Origin: Elymus sibiricus
Lineage: Eukaryota > Streptophyta > Magnoliopsida > Poales > Poaceae
Direction of reading: 5' to 3'
DNA: 64,000 nucleotides
Assembly: GCA_039707655.1 (NCBI GenBank)
Contig: CM077667.1
Location: 413,459,409-413,523,408 of the forward strand
The notes below the pieces were generated by a model that was not told where the DNA came from, made no database searches, and saw nothing but the letters and a program-made list of their open reading frames with translations. Positions 42,454 through 55,520 of the stretch are shown here, piece after piece; position 1 is the first letter of the stretch; each line of letters starts with the position of its first letter. A program made the position numbers and the translations under genes.

Positions 42454-43388
42454 TGTTGGAACATGCGATACGCTACGCTAGCGCCAAATGAAAATTTCTA
42501 CCGTGCACCCAAGAACATGCTGCTGGAACTAGATCACGGGATCGGGTTTACCACTAGACGCGCAATCACTGCAGAGGAAGTAGAGTTGGTGATGCGCGTA
42601 GTCGATCAGCCGAGTCGTCTACTCCTCCTGTAGCCGATCTCCCACGAGCAGTGGTCTCCCACGAACAGCTCCTCATCGATCCCTCGAACGGATCATCCAA
42701 GCACCGCAGATGCGATGCCTCCAAGGTATCCACACGTATGTGTGTAGCGTCGGGCGGCGGACTGCTAGGTCCGATCGCACTACATGGTGGCGTGGGGAGT
42801 GGCATTGGCTGTCGAGGGAAAAAAAGATCAACCCTTAAAGGTGCACCCACTCCCCTTTATATAGACCTCCAAGGTGGGCTCAACACTTGAGGCCCACGAC
42901 GAGTCTAGTCCCATTTTCCATTTGGATCCAATCCGAATGGGCTGCAATCCCTTAAGTGTGTGACCCTATAGGTTCACATACACATGGACACAACCTGACT
43001 CAATAGTTGGTAGCGGCTCCTAAAAGAACGTGCCAACTCCCATGTGTCCGCAAAGTCGATAGATGAACCACGACAATGTGTCATATACAACATTCCTTGT
43101 GCCTCATGATATATGTTGTCGAGCTCAAGGCGAGTACTTGTCACCCTTGTGGTAGCTCGACATCTCTTCTTGAAACCGTGATGCAGATTCCCGAACTGGA
43201 TTAACACTTAACCCATGTCACATTGCCATGCTTTCTGAATCTGATAACTCGAGAGGTCCTAGAGAATATCTCTCCTTACGGAGGGACAAATCCCATCTTG
43301 GTCAACCATGTCTCGCGGCATGTCTCACGACTCACCCGAAAGCTACCTTTATAACTACTCACTTATGGAGTAGCGTTTGATAGACCCT
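42454..43388 (-). repeat. Truncated Copia LTR (BARE/Angela-like organisation)
   Basis: It begins TGTTGGAACATGCGATACG, so in minus orientation the LTR ends ...CCAACA. Text such as CCTTACGGAGGGACAAATCCC and AACTACTCACTTATGGAG has the organisation of Angela/BARE LTRs by memory. Cut at 43388 by LTR A. It may be the 3' LTR of the Copia pol relic at 52649-56176, but that is inference. Confidence 0.6.
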
Positions 43389-44970
43389 TGACGTGGCTTG
43401 AGACTGCGTCGGTATTTCCCCAAAGAGGAAGGGATGATGCAGCACAGCGACGGTAAGTATTTCCGACAGTTATGACACCAAGGTTATCAAACCAGTAGGA
43501 GGATCACCACCACCCAATAAGCAGCACCTGCACACAAATAACAAATACTTGCAACCCGACGCGAAAGAGAGGTTGTCAATCTCTCTACGGTAAAAGATAG
43601 ATTAGGTAGTGATAGATAGGAGAGATAGATATCTCAAGAACACAAAATAAAAAGAGCAAATAAAAAGTGCAGCAAATATATTTTTTGGTTTTTGGTTTTG
43701 TAGATCTGAAAACAAAGAGGCAAAAAGGTAGATCGGAAAGCAATATGTTGGAAAACTAGACCCGGGGGCCGTAGGATTCACTAGTGGCTTCTCTCATGAG
43801 TATAGCACACGGTGGGTGAACAAATTACTGTTGGGCAATTGATAGAAAATCGAATAGTCATGACGATATCCAAGGCGATGATCATTATATAGGCATCACG
43901 TCCAAGATAAGTAGACCGACTCCTGCCTGCATCTACCACTATTACTCCACACATCGACTGCTATCCAGCATGCATCTAGTGTATTAAGTTCATGGAAAAA
44001 CGGAGTAATGCAATAAGAACGATGACATGATGTAGACAAGATCTATTCATGTAGGAATAGACCCCATCTTGTCATCCTTAATGGCAATGATACATGCGTG
44101 CCTTGCTGCCCCTTCTGTCACTGGGAAAGGACACCGCAAGATCGAACCCATCACAAAGCACCTCTTCCCATGGCAAGAAAAATCGATCTAGTCGGCCTAA
44201 CTAAACCAAAGATTCGAAGAAGAAATACGAGGCTATAAGTAATCATGCATATAAGAGATCAAAGAAGACTCAAATAATATTCATGGATAGAAACTGATCA
44301 TGAACTCAAAATTCATCGGATCCCAACAAACACACCGCAAAAGTTTACATCAAATAGATCTCCAATAGACCATTGTATTGATAATCATAAGAGAGAGAGA
44401 GAGAGGAAGCCATCTAGCTACTGCCTACGGACCCGTAGGTCTATGGTGGACTACTCACGCAGCATCAGAGAGGCACCTATGAAGAAGATGAACCCCTCCG
44501 TGATGGTGTTTAGATTGGATCTCGAGGTTCTGGAACTTGCGGTGGCTGGAATTGTGTTTCGTCGACTCCCTAGGATTTTCCGAATATTTGAGGATATACA
44601 TGCATCAGAGGCGGTGGAGGGGCCCCCCGTGGAGGGCACAACCCATCAGGGCGCGTCGGGGCCCCCCTGGCGTGCCCTGGTGGGTTGTGCTCTGCACAAC
44701 CCACCTTCCTGGCACTTCTTTGGCCCACTGGGTGTCTTCTGGTCCATAAAAAATCTCCAAAAAGTTTTGTCGCGATTGGACTCCGTTTGGTACTGATGTT
44801 CTGCGAAGTAAAAAACAAGCAAAAATAGCAACTGGCACTTTGGCACTATGTCAATAGGTTAGTCCCAAAAAATGATATAAAGTTGTTATAAAATGATTGT
44901 AAAACATCCAAGAATAATAATATAACAGCATGGAACAAGCAAAAATTATAGATATGTTGGAGACGTATCA
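43389..44970 (-). repeat. Athila-like LTR A
   Basis: 1582 bp. In minus orientation it starts TGATACGTCTCC and ends GCCACGTCA. Followed on the right by the PPT GCATCCCCAAGCTT (inverted), so it is a 3' LTR of a minus-strand element. It contains a GA microsatellite at about 44391-44404. Confidence 0.88.
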
Positions 44971-47820
44971 GCATCCCCAAGCTTAATTCCTACCCGTCCT
45001 CGAGTAGGTAAATGATAAAAACAGAATTTTTGATGTGGAATGCTGCCTAACATGTTCATCTCATATTCTTTTCTTTTGTATAGCATGGACATTTGGACTT
45101 ATAAATGATTCAAAGCAATAGTCTAGTTTTAACATAATGACTTCAATACTCAAGCATGCCAACAAGCAACCATGTCTTTCAAAATATCAACACTAAAGAA
45201 AGTTATCCCTAGCCCATTATGCTCAATCATTGATCCATTCAAGAAACACACTCAAATATTAGCTATGCCCAATGCTCAAGTACGATCATAGTGCCCCCTA
45301 GTTGGTGCTTTATAAGAGAAGATGGAGACTCAAAGTAAAAAATAAAAATTGCATAAAGTAAATAGATAGGCCCTTCGCAGAGGGAAGTAGGGATTTGTAG
45401 AGGTGCCAGAGCTCAAAGTTTTAAATTGAGAGAGATAAATATTTTGGGTGGCATGCTTTTCCTGTCAACGAAAACGACAAAGTAGCTCACAATACTTTCC
45501 ATGCTAGATATATCATAGGTGGTTCCCAAACAGAAAATAAAGTTTATTCCTTTTTGCACCAAACTATCACTTTCCATGGCGGGCCGTATCCACGGTTGCC
45601 TTCCATACCAACACTTTCCAAGGAATTTATTATTTGACATCATAAAGTATTTTTTTTCTTTTTCATTTCGGGAATGGGCATCCCTATTACCGCCGCACTC
45701 TCATGCAATGTCAAGTGAATAAACACTCATCTTGAGAATAACACATCTAGCATGGAAAAATATTGGACACTCCCCACCGTTTCATGAGCTGTACGAGCAC
45801 ACAAAATAGAAAATTTATTTTGAAAATTTAGAGATGGCAGATACAAATTTGCTTAGAACGGCATGGAAATACCGCATATAGGTAGGTATGGTGGACTCAT
45901 AAGGCAAAACTTGGTTTAAGGATTTTGGATGCACAAGTAGTATTTCTACTTAGTACAAATGGAGGCTAGCAAATAGATTGAGAAGCAACCAAACCAAGAA
46001 ACGAAAATTCACATAAGCGAGCATTGAGCATAACTACCACCGAATAATGCACCATAAGTAGGATGTAACTTCATTGCATAACTATTGACTTTCGTGCATG
46101 TATAGGGAATCACAAACCTTAACACGAATATTCCTACTAAAGCATAATTACTCACCAACATGACTCACATATTACTATCATCATGTTTCAAAACTATTAC
46201 AAAGAATCAAGTTTAATTTGCCCAATGATCTTCATGAAAGTTTTTATTATATCCTCCTTGGATATCTATCACTTTGGGACTAGTTTCATATATTGCCATT
46301 GCTTTTTTGACAAGCTCAAACAAATTTAAGTGAAGCACATGAGCATAAAGATTTCATCTCTCAAAAAAGTATAAGTGAAGCATGAGAGGATTTCTTCAAA
46401 ATTTACTAACTCTCAAATTAATCTACGTGAAGCATGAGAGTTTTTCTATAAAAAAATTCCAAGCACACCGTGCTCAAAAAGATATAAGTGAAGCACTAGA
46501 GCGATTCTATAGCTCAAAAAGTTTAAGTGAAGCATAGAGAGCAATTCTAACAAATCATAGCATAATTTTGGCTCTCCCAAATAGGTGTGTCTAGAAAGGA
46601 TACAAGTGACAAACTAACAAGCAAAGCAAGCAAAGACTCAAATGATACAAGACGCTCCAAGCAAAAGTCATGATATGTGACGAATAAAAATATAGCTCCA
46701 AGTAAAATACTGATGGTTGTTAGGAGAAAGAGGGGATGCCACTCGGGGGCATCCCCAAGCTTAGTTGCTTGTTCCTCTTTGAATATATCTTGGGGTTAGT
46801 GTAGCATCCCCAAGCTTAGGTTCTTTTCACTCCTTATTCCTTCATCCATTGTGATCTTACCCAAAACTTGAAAACTTCAATCACACAAAACTCAACAAAA
46901 TCTTCGTGAGATCCGTTAGTATAATAAAGCAAATCACTACTTTAGGTGCTGTTGCAAAACCATTCATATTTTACTATTTAATTATACCTACTGTATTTTA
47001 ACTTTACCATGGCTCATACCCTTCAATATAACCCATGGATTCATCAAAACAAGCACACAATGCAACGAAAACAGAATCTGTCTTAAACAGAACAGTCTGT
47101 AGTAATCTGTACTATAGCCATACTTCTGTAACTCTACAAATTCTGAAAAATTAGGACAACGTAAAGAATTTGTATAGAAACACTGTGTTAAAATTTCAGC
47201 ACAAGATCACGTTCCAGTAAAAAATCAAAATTCAAATACTGGAAGCAAAGTTTCTGTTTCAGATTCAGCATCGCTTCTACTCATCTTATGAATCATCCTA
47301 AAGGCTCTACTTGGCACAAACACTAAATAAATCATAAAAACACAATCATAACAGAGGAATAATTGTGTCAACACTCAAAAACAGAAAGGAAAAAGCAAAA
47401 AATTATTTATTCATTGGGTTGCCTCCCAACAAGCGCTATCGTTTTACGCCCCTAGATAGGCATAACGCATAGATTCAAGTATTGTCATCTTTAGTTTTCA
47501 ACTCTTCAATCACACAACTAGATTTCTTCAAGGATTTAGCATGCATATTCTCGATGACAACACTCCTAGGAAGAAAGCCAAAATTCATTCTTGTAAATCG
47601 GGTCTCTTATGATTTCAACAAAGTCGGGATGAATACTAATCATTTTAAGATCCCCCTTGTGACTACTAGGTGTAGCAACTTTGTTCTTAGTGACTTGCGT
47701 GGCCTTGCAAATTTTTACGGGAGATTTTCAATAGTTTTGATAGAAGAAAAAGTCAAACCCGAATTACTAAAAATCTCCTCCAACTTATCAATCCGGTAAG
47801 GACTCTCTTCTACCGTTTCG

Positions 47821-48069
47821 TTAACTATGGTTTCTTTTTTCCTTTAGCAATTTAAAAGCATCCCCCGCCTTAGACCCAATTTTATTAGCAAGATTATGCA
47901 TTTTCTTATCCAAACTTTCAAGATGTTCTTTGGTAATCATCTTCTTTTCAATAGCATCTAATCTCTCCATAACACGTTCGAGAGTTAAAGTTGTTTCATT
48001 AATCATAAGAGGTGGTGATCCCACTAAACTTCCCATAGCATTAAAAGCATCCAAAGATGGACACATCAA
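47821..48069 (-). pseudogene. Short gag-region remnant
   Basis: 82 codons, charged and helical (LERVMERLDAIEKKMITKEH). Its placement next to the PBS suggests a leftover of the Athila-like gag region; no domain is identifiable. Confidence 0.4.
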
Positions 48070-48496
48070 GAAATTCCCACCGGTAATCGTATCAAGGATG
48101 AATCTATACCAAGTGGTGATAGCAACATAAAAACTGCGAAGAAGAACAATGGTAGATTGCTTATGGATAGATCTATTATGAGCATTGCAAATCCTATACC
48201 AAGCATCTTTTAGGTTCTCCCCTCCCCTTCGCTTAAAATTAAGAACCTAATTATTGGGAGTACACGCAATAAAGGAAGAACTAGCAATTATGACAAGGCA
48301 AGAGATCTGACAAGAAAAAGGCAAACGAAAAAGAGGACGAATAAAACGGCAAATTGGTGAAGTGGGGGAGAGGAAAACGAGAGGCAAATGGAAAATAATG
48401 TAATTGCAAGGAGATGAGATTTGTGATTAGGAACCTGGTAGATGACGATGGAGTCTCCTCGGCGCCTGAGATTGGCATGTAGAAGAGACCGCTTCC

Positions 48497-48514
48497 TCCC
48501 CGGCAATGGCGCCA
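48497..48514 (-). other. Primer binding site, tRNA-Asp type, of the A-B element
   Basis: The minus strand reads TGGCGCCATTGCCGGGGA, ten bases inside LTR B. Confidence 0.88.
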
Positions 48515-48524
48515 GAAATTCCTT

Positions 48525-50091
48525 TGACGTGGCTTGCGACTGCGTCGGTATTTCCCCAAAGAGGAAGGGATGATGCAGCACAACGACGGTAAGTATTTCC
48601 CTCAGTTATGAAACCAAGGTTATTGAACCAGTAGGAGGATCACCACCACCCAATAAGCAGCACCTGCACACAAATAACAAATACTTGCAACCCGACGCGA
48701 AAGAGAGGTTATCAATCTCTCTACGGTAAAAAGATAGATTAGGTAGTGATAGATAGGAGAGATAGATCTCTCAAGAACACAAAATAAAAAGTGCAGCAAT
48801 ATATTTTTGGGTTTTTGGTTTTGTAGATCTGGAAACAAAGAGGCAAAAAGGTAGATCGGAAAGCAATATGTTGGAAAAGTAGACCCGGGGGCCGTAGGAT
48901 TCACTAGTGGCTTCTCTAATGAGTATAGCACACGGTGGGTGGACAAATTACTGTTGGGCAATTGATAGAAAATCGAATAGTCATGATGATATCCAAGGCG
49001 ATGATCATTATATAGGCATCACGTCCAAGATAAGCAGACCGACTCCTGCCTGCATCTACCACTATTACTCCACACATCGACCGCTATCTAGCATGCATCT
49101 AGTGTATTAAGTTCATGGAGAAACAAAGTAATGCAATAAGAATAATGGCATGATGTAGACAAGATCTATTCATGTAGGAATAGACCCCATCTTGTTATCC
49201 TTAATAGCAACGATACATGCGTGCCTCGCTGCCCCTTCTGTCACTGGGAGAGGACACCACAAGATCGAACCCATCACAAAGCACCTCTTCCCATGGCAAG
49301 AAAAATCGATCTAGTTGGCCTAACGAAACCAAAGATTCGAAGAAGAAATAGGAGGCTATAAATAATCATGCGTATAAGAGATCAAAGAAGACTCAAATAA
49401 TATTCATGGATAGAAACTAATCATGAACTCAAACTTCATCGGATCCCAACAAACACACCGCAAAAGTTTACATCAAATAGATCTCCAAGAGACCATTGTA
49501 TTAAGAATCATAAGAGAGAGAGAGAGGAAGCCATCTAGCTACTGCCTACGGACCCGTAGGTCTATGGTGGGCTACTCACGCATCATCGGAGAGGCACCTA
49601 TGAAGAAGATGAACCCCTCCGCGATGGTGTTTAGATTGGATCTCACGGTTCTGGAACTTGCGGCGGCTGGAATTGTGTTTCGTCGACTCCCCTAGGGTTT
49701 TTGGAATATTTTGGGAATTTATAGGCATCAGAGGCGGTGGAGAGGGGCCCCGAGGAGGGCACAACCCATCAGGGCGCACCGGGGCCCCCTGGCGCGCCCT
49801 AGTGGGTTGTGGTCTGTACGGCCCACCTCTCTAGCACTTCTTTGGCCCACTGGGTGTCTTCTGGTCCAAAACAAATCTCCAAAAAGTTTCGTCGCGATTG
49901 GACTCCGTTTGGTATTGATATTCTGCGAAGTAAAAACAAGCAAAAACAGCAACTGGCAATTTGGCACAATGTCAATAGGTTAGTCCCAAAAATTGATATA
50001 AAGTTGTTATAAAATTATTGTAAAACATCCAAGAATGATAATATAACAGCATGGAACAAGCAAAAATTATAGATACGTGGGAGATGTATCA
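48525..50091 (-). repeat. Athila-like LTR B
   Basis: 1567 bp. It has the PBS on its left, as a 5' LTR should, but also a PPT-type sequence on its right (50092-50105), as a 3' LTR should. It therefore belongs to a recombined LTR chain. Confidence 0.85.
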
Positions 50092-50962
50092 GCATCCCCA
50101 AGCTTAATTCCTACTCGTCCTCAAGTAGGTAAATGATAAAAACATAATTTTTGATGTGGAATGATAAAAATGGAGTAATGCAACAAGAACGATGACATGA
50201 TGTAGACAAGATCTATTCATGTAGGAATAGACCCCATCTTGTTATCCTTAATGGCAACGATACATGCGTGCCTTGCTGCCCCTTCTGTCACTCGGAAAGG
50301 ACACCGCAAGATCGAACCCATCACAAAGCACCTCTTCCCATGGCAAGAAAAATCGATCTAGTCGGCCTAACTAAACCAAAGATTCGAAGAAGAAATACGA
50401 GGCTATAAGCAATCATGCATATAAGAGATCAAATAAGACTCAAATAATATTCATGGATAGAAACTGATCATGAACTCAAAATTCATCGGATCCCAACAAA
50501 CACACCGCAAAAGTTTACATCAAATAGATCTCCAAGATACCATTGTATTGAGAATCATAAGAGAGAGAGAGAGGAAGCCATCTAGCTACTGCCTACGGAC
50601 CCGTAGGTCTATGGTGGACTACTCACGCATCATCGGAGAGGCACCTATGAAGAAGATGAACCCCTCCGTGATGGTGTTTAGATTGGATCTCAAGGTTCTG
50701 GAACTTGCGGCGGCTGGAATTATGTTTCGTCGACTCCCCTAGGGTTTTTCAAATATTTGAGAATATATAGGCATCAAAGGCGGTGGAGGGGGCCCCGTGA
50801 AGGGCACAACCCATCAGGGCGCGCCGGGGGCCCCCTGGCGCGCCCTGGTGGGTTGTGCTCTCCACAGCCCACCTTCGTGGCACTTCTTTGGCCCACTGGG
50901 TGTCTTCTGGTCCAGAAAAAATCTCCAAAAAGTTTCGTCGCGATTGGACTCCGCTTGGTACT
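50092..50962 (-). repeat. 73-bp internal remnant and truncated Athila-like LTR C
   Basis: 50092-50164 is PPT-adjacent internal sequence. From about 50165 the text matches LTR A from about 43998 to 44783 and then stops in mid-LTR at 50962, where LTR D begins. C shares several diagnostic bases with A against B. Confidence 0.8.
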
Positions 50963-52648
50963 TGATGTCTACTACGCAACTTTCTTCTTGTAGACTCGTG
51001 TTGGGCCTCCAAGCGCAGAGTTTTGTAGGACAGTAGCAAATTTCCCTCAAGTGGATGACCTAAGGTTTATCAATCCGTGGGAGGCGTAGGATGAAGATGG
51101 TCTCTCTCGAATAACCCTGCAACCAAATAACAAAGAGTCTCTTGTGTCCCCAACACACCCAATACAATGGTAAATTGTATAGGTGCACTAGTTCGGCGAA
51201 GAGATGTTGATACAAGTGCAATATGGATGGTAGATAAAGGTTTTTGTAATCTGAAAATATAAAAACAGCAAGGTAACTAATGATAAAAGTGATCACAAAC
51301 GGTATTGCAATGCTTAGAAACAAGGCCTAGGGTTCATACTTTCACTAGTGCAAGTTCTCTCAACAATACTAACATAGTTGAATCATATGTAAATCCCTCA
51401 CGTGCGACAAAGAGTTCACTCCAAAGTCACAAATAGCGGAGAACAAACGAAGAAATTATTGTAGGGTACGAAACCACCTCAAAGTTATCTTTTCCGATCA
51501 ATCTTATGAGCTATCCCTATAAGTGTCACGAACAGCCCTAGAGTTCGTACTAAAATAACACCTTAAGATACACATCAACCAAAACCCTAATGTCACCTAG
51601 ATACTCCAATGTCACCACAAGTACCCATGGGCTTGATTATACGATATGCATCACATAATTTTAGATTCATCATGTTCAATCCAACACAAAGAACTCAAAG
51701 AGTGCCCCAAAGTTTCTACTGGAGAGTCAAGACAAAAACGTGTGCCAACCCCTATGCATAGATTCCCAAGGTCACGGAACCCGCAAGTTGATCACCAAAA
51801 CATACATCAAGTGGATCAATAGAACATCCCATTGTCACCACGGATATCCCATCGCAAGACATACATCAAGTGTTCTCAAATCCTTAAAGACTCAATCCGA
51901 TAAGTAAACTTCAAAGGGAAAACTCAATTCATCACAAGAAGATAGAGATCAAACACATAGCTACTGGTACATACCCTCAGCCCCGAGGGTGAACTACTCC
52001 CTCCTCGACATGGAGACCGCCGGGATGATGAAGATGGCCACCGGTGATGGTTTCCCCCTCCGGCAGGGTGCCGGAACGGGCTCCTGATTTTTTTTCGTGG
52101 CTACAGAGGCTTGCGGCGGCGGAAATCCCGATCTAGGTTTCTTTTCGGGGGTTTCTGTATTTATAGGAATATTTGGCGTTGGAATCACGTCAGGGGAGTG
52201 CTCGAGGGGCCCACAAGCCAGGGGGCGCGCCCTAGGGGGGCGCCCCCTAGGCTTGTGACCTCCTCGGGACTCCTCTCTGGTATCTTTTTGCTCCAGTATT
52301 TTTTATATTTTCCAAAAATATTCTCCGTAAATTTTCAGCCCATTCCGAGAACTTTTATTTCTGCACAAAAACAACACCACGGTAGTTCTGCTGAAAACAG
52401 CGTCAGTCCGGGTTAGTTCTAATAAAATCATACCAAAATCATAAAAATTATTGTAAACATGGCATGAATACTTCATAAATTATAGATACGTTGGAGACGT
52501 ATCAGCATCCCCAAGCTTAATTCCTGCTCGTCCTCGAGTAGGTAAATGATAAAAGAAATAATTTATGAAGTGTGAATGCTACCTAACATTTTCATCATAT
52601 TCTATTCTTCTTTGTATAGCATGGACATTTGGACTTGTAAAAGATTCA
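50963..52648 (-). repeat. Athila-like LTR D and short 3' internal remnant
   Basis: LTR D spans 50963-52504 (TGATGTCTACTACGCAAC to GAGACGTATCA) and is of a different subfamily from A-C. PPT-adjacent internal sequence follows to about 52640, then breaks off into Copia RNase H sequence. It is therefore the 3' end of a minus-strand element whose body is missing. Confidence 0.85.
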
Positions 52649-53478
52649 GAAGCCGTAATGTACTCAGCCTTCGTTGTAGAGTCAGCTACTGTATCTTGCT
52701 TGGAACTCCTCCAGCTCACTGCTCATCCGTTCAGAATGATCACAAACCCAGATTGCGATCAACTATCATCCCTATCGGTTTGGAAACTAGCATCAGTGTA
52801 ACTCTTTACGACGAGCTCATCCTTACCTCCATAAACCAGGAACATATCCTTTGTCCTTCTCAAGTATTTAAGGATATTATTTACCGTTGTCCAGTGACTC
52901 TCACCTGGATCAGCCTAGTATCTGCCCACTACGCTTAGAGCAAAGCTAACATCGGGACGAGTACATACCATAGCATACATGATGGACCCGACAGCCGAAG
53001 CATATGAAATCCCATCCATGCGTCTTCGCTCATCAGGAGTCGAGGGACTCTGAGTCTTGCTAAGACTAATGCCATGTGACATGGGCAAGAACCCTTTCTT
53101 GGCATCTTGCATGTTGAACCGCTTCAACACCTTGTCTATATACGTACTTTGGCTTAATCCAATAAGCCTTCTCGATCTATCTCTATAGATCTTGATTCCC
53201 AGAATATAAGCTGCTGCTCCCAAGTCTTTCATCGAAAAACTTTTTTTCAATGAATCCTTGACAGATTAAAGCATTTGAACATCATTTCCAATCAACAATA
53301 TATCATCCACATACAGGATCAAAAATGCAACTGAGGCCCCACTGACCTTTTTGAATACACAATGATCATAGTCGTTCTTAATGAAGCCAAACACTTTGAC
53401 AGATTCATTAAAACGAATGTTCCAATTCCGAGATGCTTGCCTCAATCCATAAATGGATCTCTGAAGCTTGCATACCAT
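52649..53478 (-). pseudogene. Copia reverse transcriptase C-terminal part and RNase H
   Basis: RT continues from the upstream ORF in a new frame with KLQRSIYGLRQASRNWNIRF, then YVDDILLIGND (catalytic YVDD). After a stop near 53266 follow KDLGAAAYILGIKIYRD, ISYASAVGSIMYAMVCTRPD and ALSVVGRY. RNase H shows SYTDASFQTDRDD and, after two stops, AVSWRSSKQDTVADSTTKAE, breaking off after EYITASES at the junction with the LTR D remnant. The segment is dead. Confidence 0.88.
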
Positions 53479-55043
53479 GCCAGCGTTCTTTGGATCGACA
53501 AAACCCCCGAGTTGTGTAATTCTATAGCAAGAATGATCCGAATTGATTTAGGCATCGCTAGCGGTGAATAAGTCTCACCGTAGTCAACTCCTTGAACTTG
53601 TTGATAACCTTTAGGGACGAGTCGAGCCATATGGACTATAACATTTCCGTCCATATTAGTTTTCGTCCTAAAGATCCATTTGCACTCAATGGCTCGAATG
53701 CCATCTGGCGGATTAACCAAGTTCCAAACTCGATTGTCATCCATGGACTTTAATTCGGATCTCATGGCCTCAAGCCATAACTCGGAATCAGGGCTCACCA
53801 TCGCTTCCACATACGTGGTCGGCTCGTTGTTCTTCAAGAACAAAACATTGCAGTCATGCATATTGGACAACCTTTCTGACCTACGTGGAACCGGTGCCGA
53901 TTCCACTACGGGTTCCCTCACCAACTCCGGTGTGATTGAATCTCTTGCCGGAACGTCCTCGTGTGGTTCTCGAATTTCTTCGAGTCGGACCGACCTCCCA
54001 CTAGCCTTCCGATTGAGAAACTCTTTCTCAAGGAAAACTCCATGTCGAGCAACAAACACTTTGCCCTCTTCACGGTTGTAGAAGTAATATCCCAAGGTTT
54101 CCCTCGGATATCCCACGAGTATGCACTTCTCCGACTTGGGTGTGAGCTTGTCCGACTGGAGTCGCTTGACATATGCTTCACAACCCCAAATCTTTAGAAA
54201 AGACAAACTATGACTCTTTGCAGTCCATATCTCATATGGTGTCTTGTCTACAGACTTTGATGGTAGCCTGTTTAGTGTGAAAGCTGCGGTTTCAAGAGCG
54301 TATCCCCAAAATGACAAGGGTAACTCTGACGAACTCATCATCGATCGGGCCATGTCTAACAAAGTCCGATTCCTCCGTTCCGACACACTATTTCTCTGTG
54401 GCATACCTGGAGGAGTGAGCTGTGGAACTATTCCACGGCTCTTCAGATGATCATCAAACTCCTGGCTCATATACTCACCGCCACGATCAGATCGTAGAAG
54501 CTTGGTTGTCTTGCCGAGTTGATTTTCCACTTCGTTCTGAAACTCCTTTAACTTTTCAAAAGTTTCTGACTTGTGCCTCATCAAGTAGACATATCCATAT
54601 CTACTAAAGTCGTCGGTAAAAGTCACGAAGTATTAGAAACCACCTCTAGTTGTCATGCTCATTGGTCCACATACATCACTATGTATAAGTTCCAATAGCT
54701 TAGACGCCCTCTCACAACTCTTTGCAAAAGGAGTCTTAGTCATCTTGCCGAGGCAGGACTCGCATGTCTCAAATGATTCAAAATCAATTGAAGTTAGAAT
54801 TCCATCGTCATGGAGATTCTTCATGCGCTTTTGACTAATGTGTCCTAGTTGACAATGCCAGATGTAAGTCGGATTTATCTTGTTAGGCTTATGCCACTTG
54901 ACATTTATGTTATAGATCGATTCACCTTCAAGATCTAATATAAATAACCCATTCACAACTGGTGCAAATTCATAAAACATTTTATTCAAGTAAATAGAAC
55001 AGCCATTGTCCTTAATACCGAATTCATAACATTGCCTCATCAA
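53442..55043 (-). pseudogene. Copia GAG-pre-integrase, integrase and RT N-terminal part
   Basis: WHCQLGHISQKRMKNL and CESCLGKMTKTPF are the zinc-binding pre-integrase pair. Catalytic residues are D in IHSDVCGPM, D in LRSDRGGEY and E in NSVSERRNRTLLDMAR. A stop at 54633 lies before the second core segment (TFTDDFSRYGYVYLMRH). C-terminal IWGCEAYVKRLQSDKL and KCILVGYPRETLGYYFYN lead to the RT start (WLEAMRSELKSMDDNRVW, CKWIFRTKTNMDGNV). The frame shifts near 53470. The order integrase before RT defines Copia. Confidence 0.9.
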
Positions 55044-55052
55044 ACATGAGGC

Positions 55053-55520
55053 CTAAATAATGTTTCGACTTAATGCCGGAACATAATAACAATTATCAAG
55101 TTCCATTACAAATCTTGAAGGTAAATTAAGTTGCATGGTGCCGACGGCCAATGCAGCAACTCTTGCTTTATTCCTGACGCGTATGTCAACTTCTCCTCTT
55201 GCAACATTCCTAGTTCTTCTTAGCCCCTGCATCGAGTTGCATATCTGAACAACCGATCCGGTATCATATACCCAAGAGACACTAGAAATATCAGCAAGAA
55301 AAATGACTATAACATATACAACAAGTGTACCTGATGAAGAAGTCACACTTCCAGTCTTCTTGCCTATCTGGGCAAGCCACTTGCTGCAGTTCCTCTTCCA
55401 CTGACCGGTTTCCTTGCAGTGAAAGCAAACGGTCCCCATGTCTGGTCCGAACTTGGGCGCAACGGCGATCGTAGGAGTTGCCTTCTTTCCCTTTGACTTA
55501 GTCTTTTTATGGACTAGCAC
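55053..55520 (-). pseudogene. Copia gag zinc knuckle and protease
   Basis: A CFHCKETGQWKRNC motif matches CX2CX4HX4C except that the His is Gln, so zinc binding is probably lost. The protease motif follows as SWVYDTGSVVQICNS (DTG), then YYVPALSRNII and TAG. The segment overlaps the gag ORF by seven bases in a different frame. Confidence 0.82.

Larger units (their letters stand above)
44971..48524 (-). mobile_element. Internal region of minus-strand Athila-like element between LTRs A and B
   Basis: Bounded by a PPT (44971-44984) and PBS (48497-48514). It is almost entirely noncoding. Two more copies of the PPT-like GCATCCCCAAGCTT lie at 46749-46762 and 46804-46817. 46330-46550 has repeated AAGTGAAGCAYNAGAG motifs. 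The only coding trace is at 47821-48069. No pol motif was found, so the element is non-autonomous. Confidence 0.8.

Noticed and set aside
43384..43388. ACCCT as TSD for the A-B element
   Set aside because: LTR B is not followed by ACCCT but by internal sequence, so the boundary is recombined.
50963..52504. Solo LTR interpretation of LTR D
   Set aside because: PPT-adjacent internal sequence continues to its right, so it is a truncated element rather than a solo LTR; matching flanking duplications were not found.
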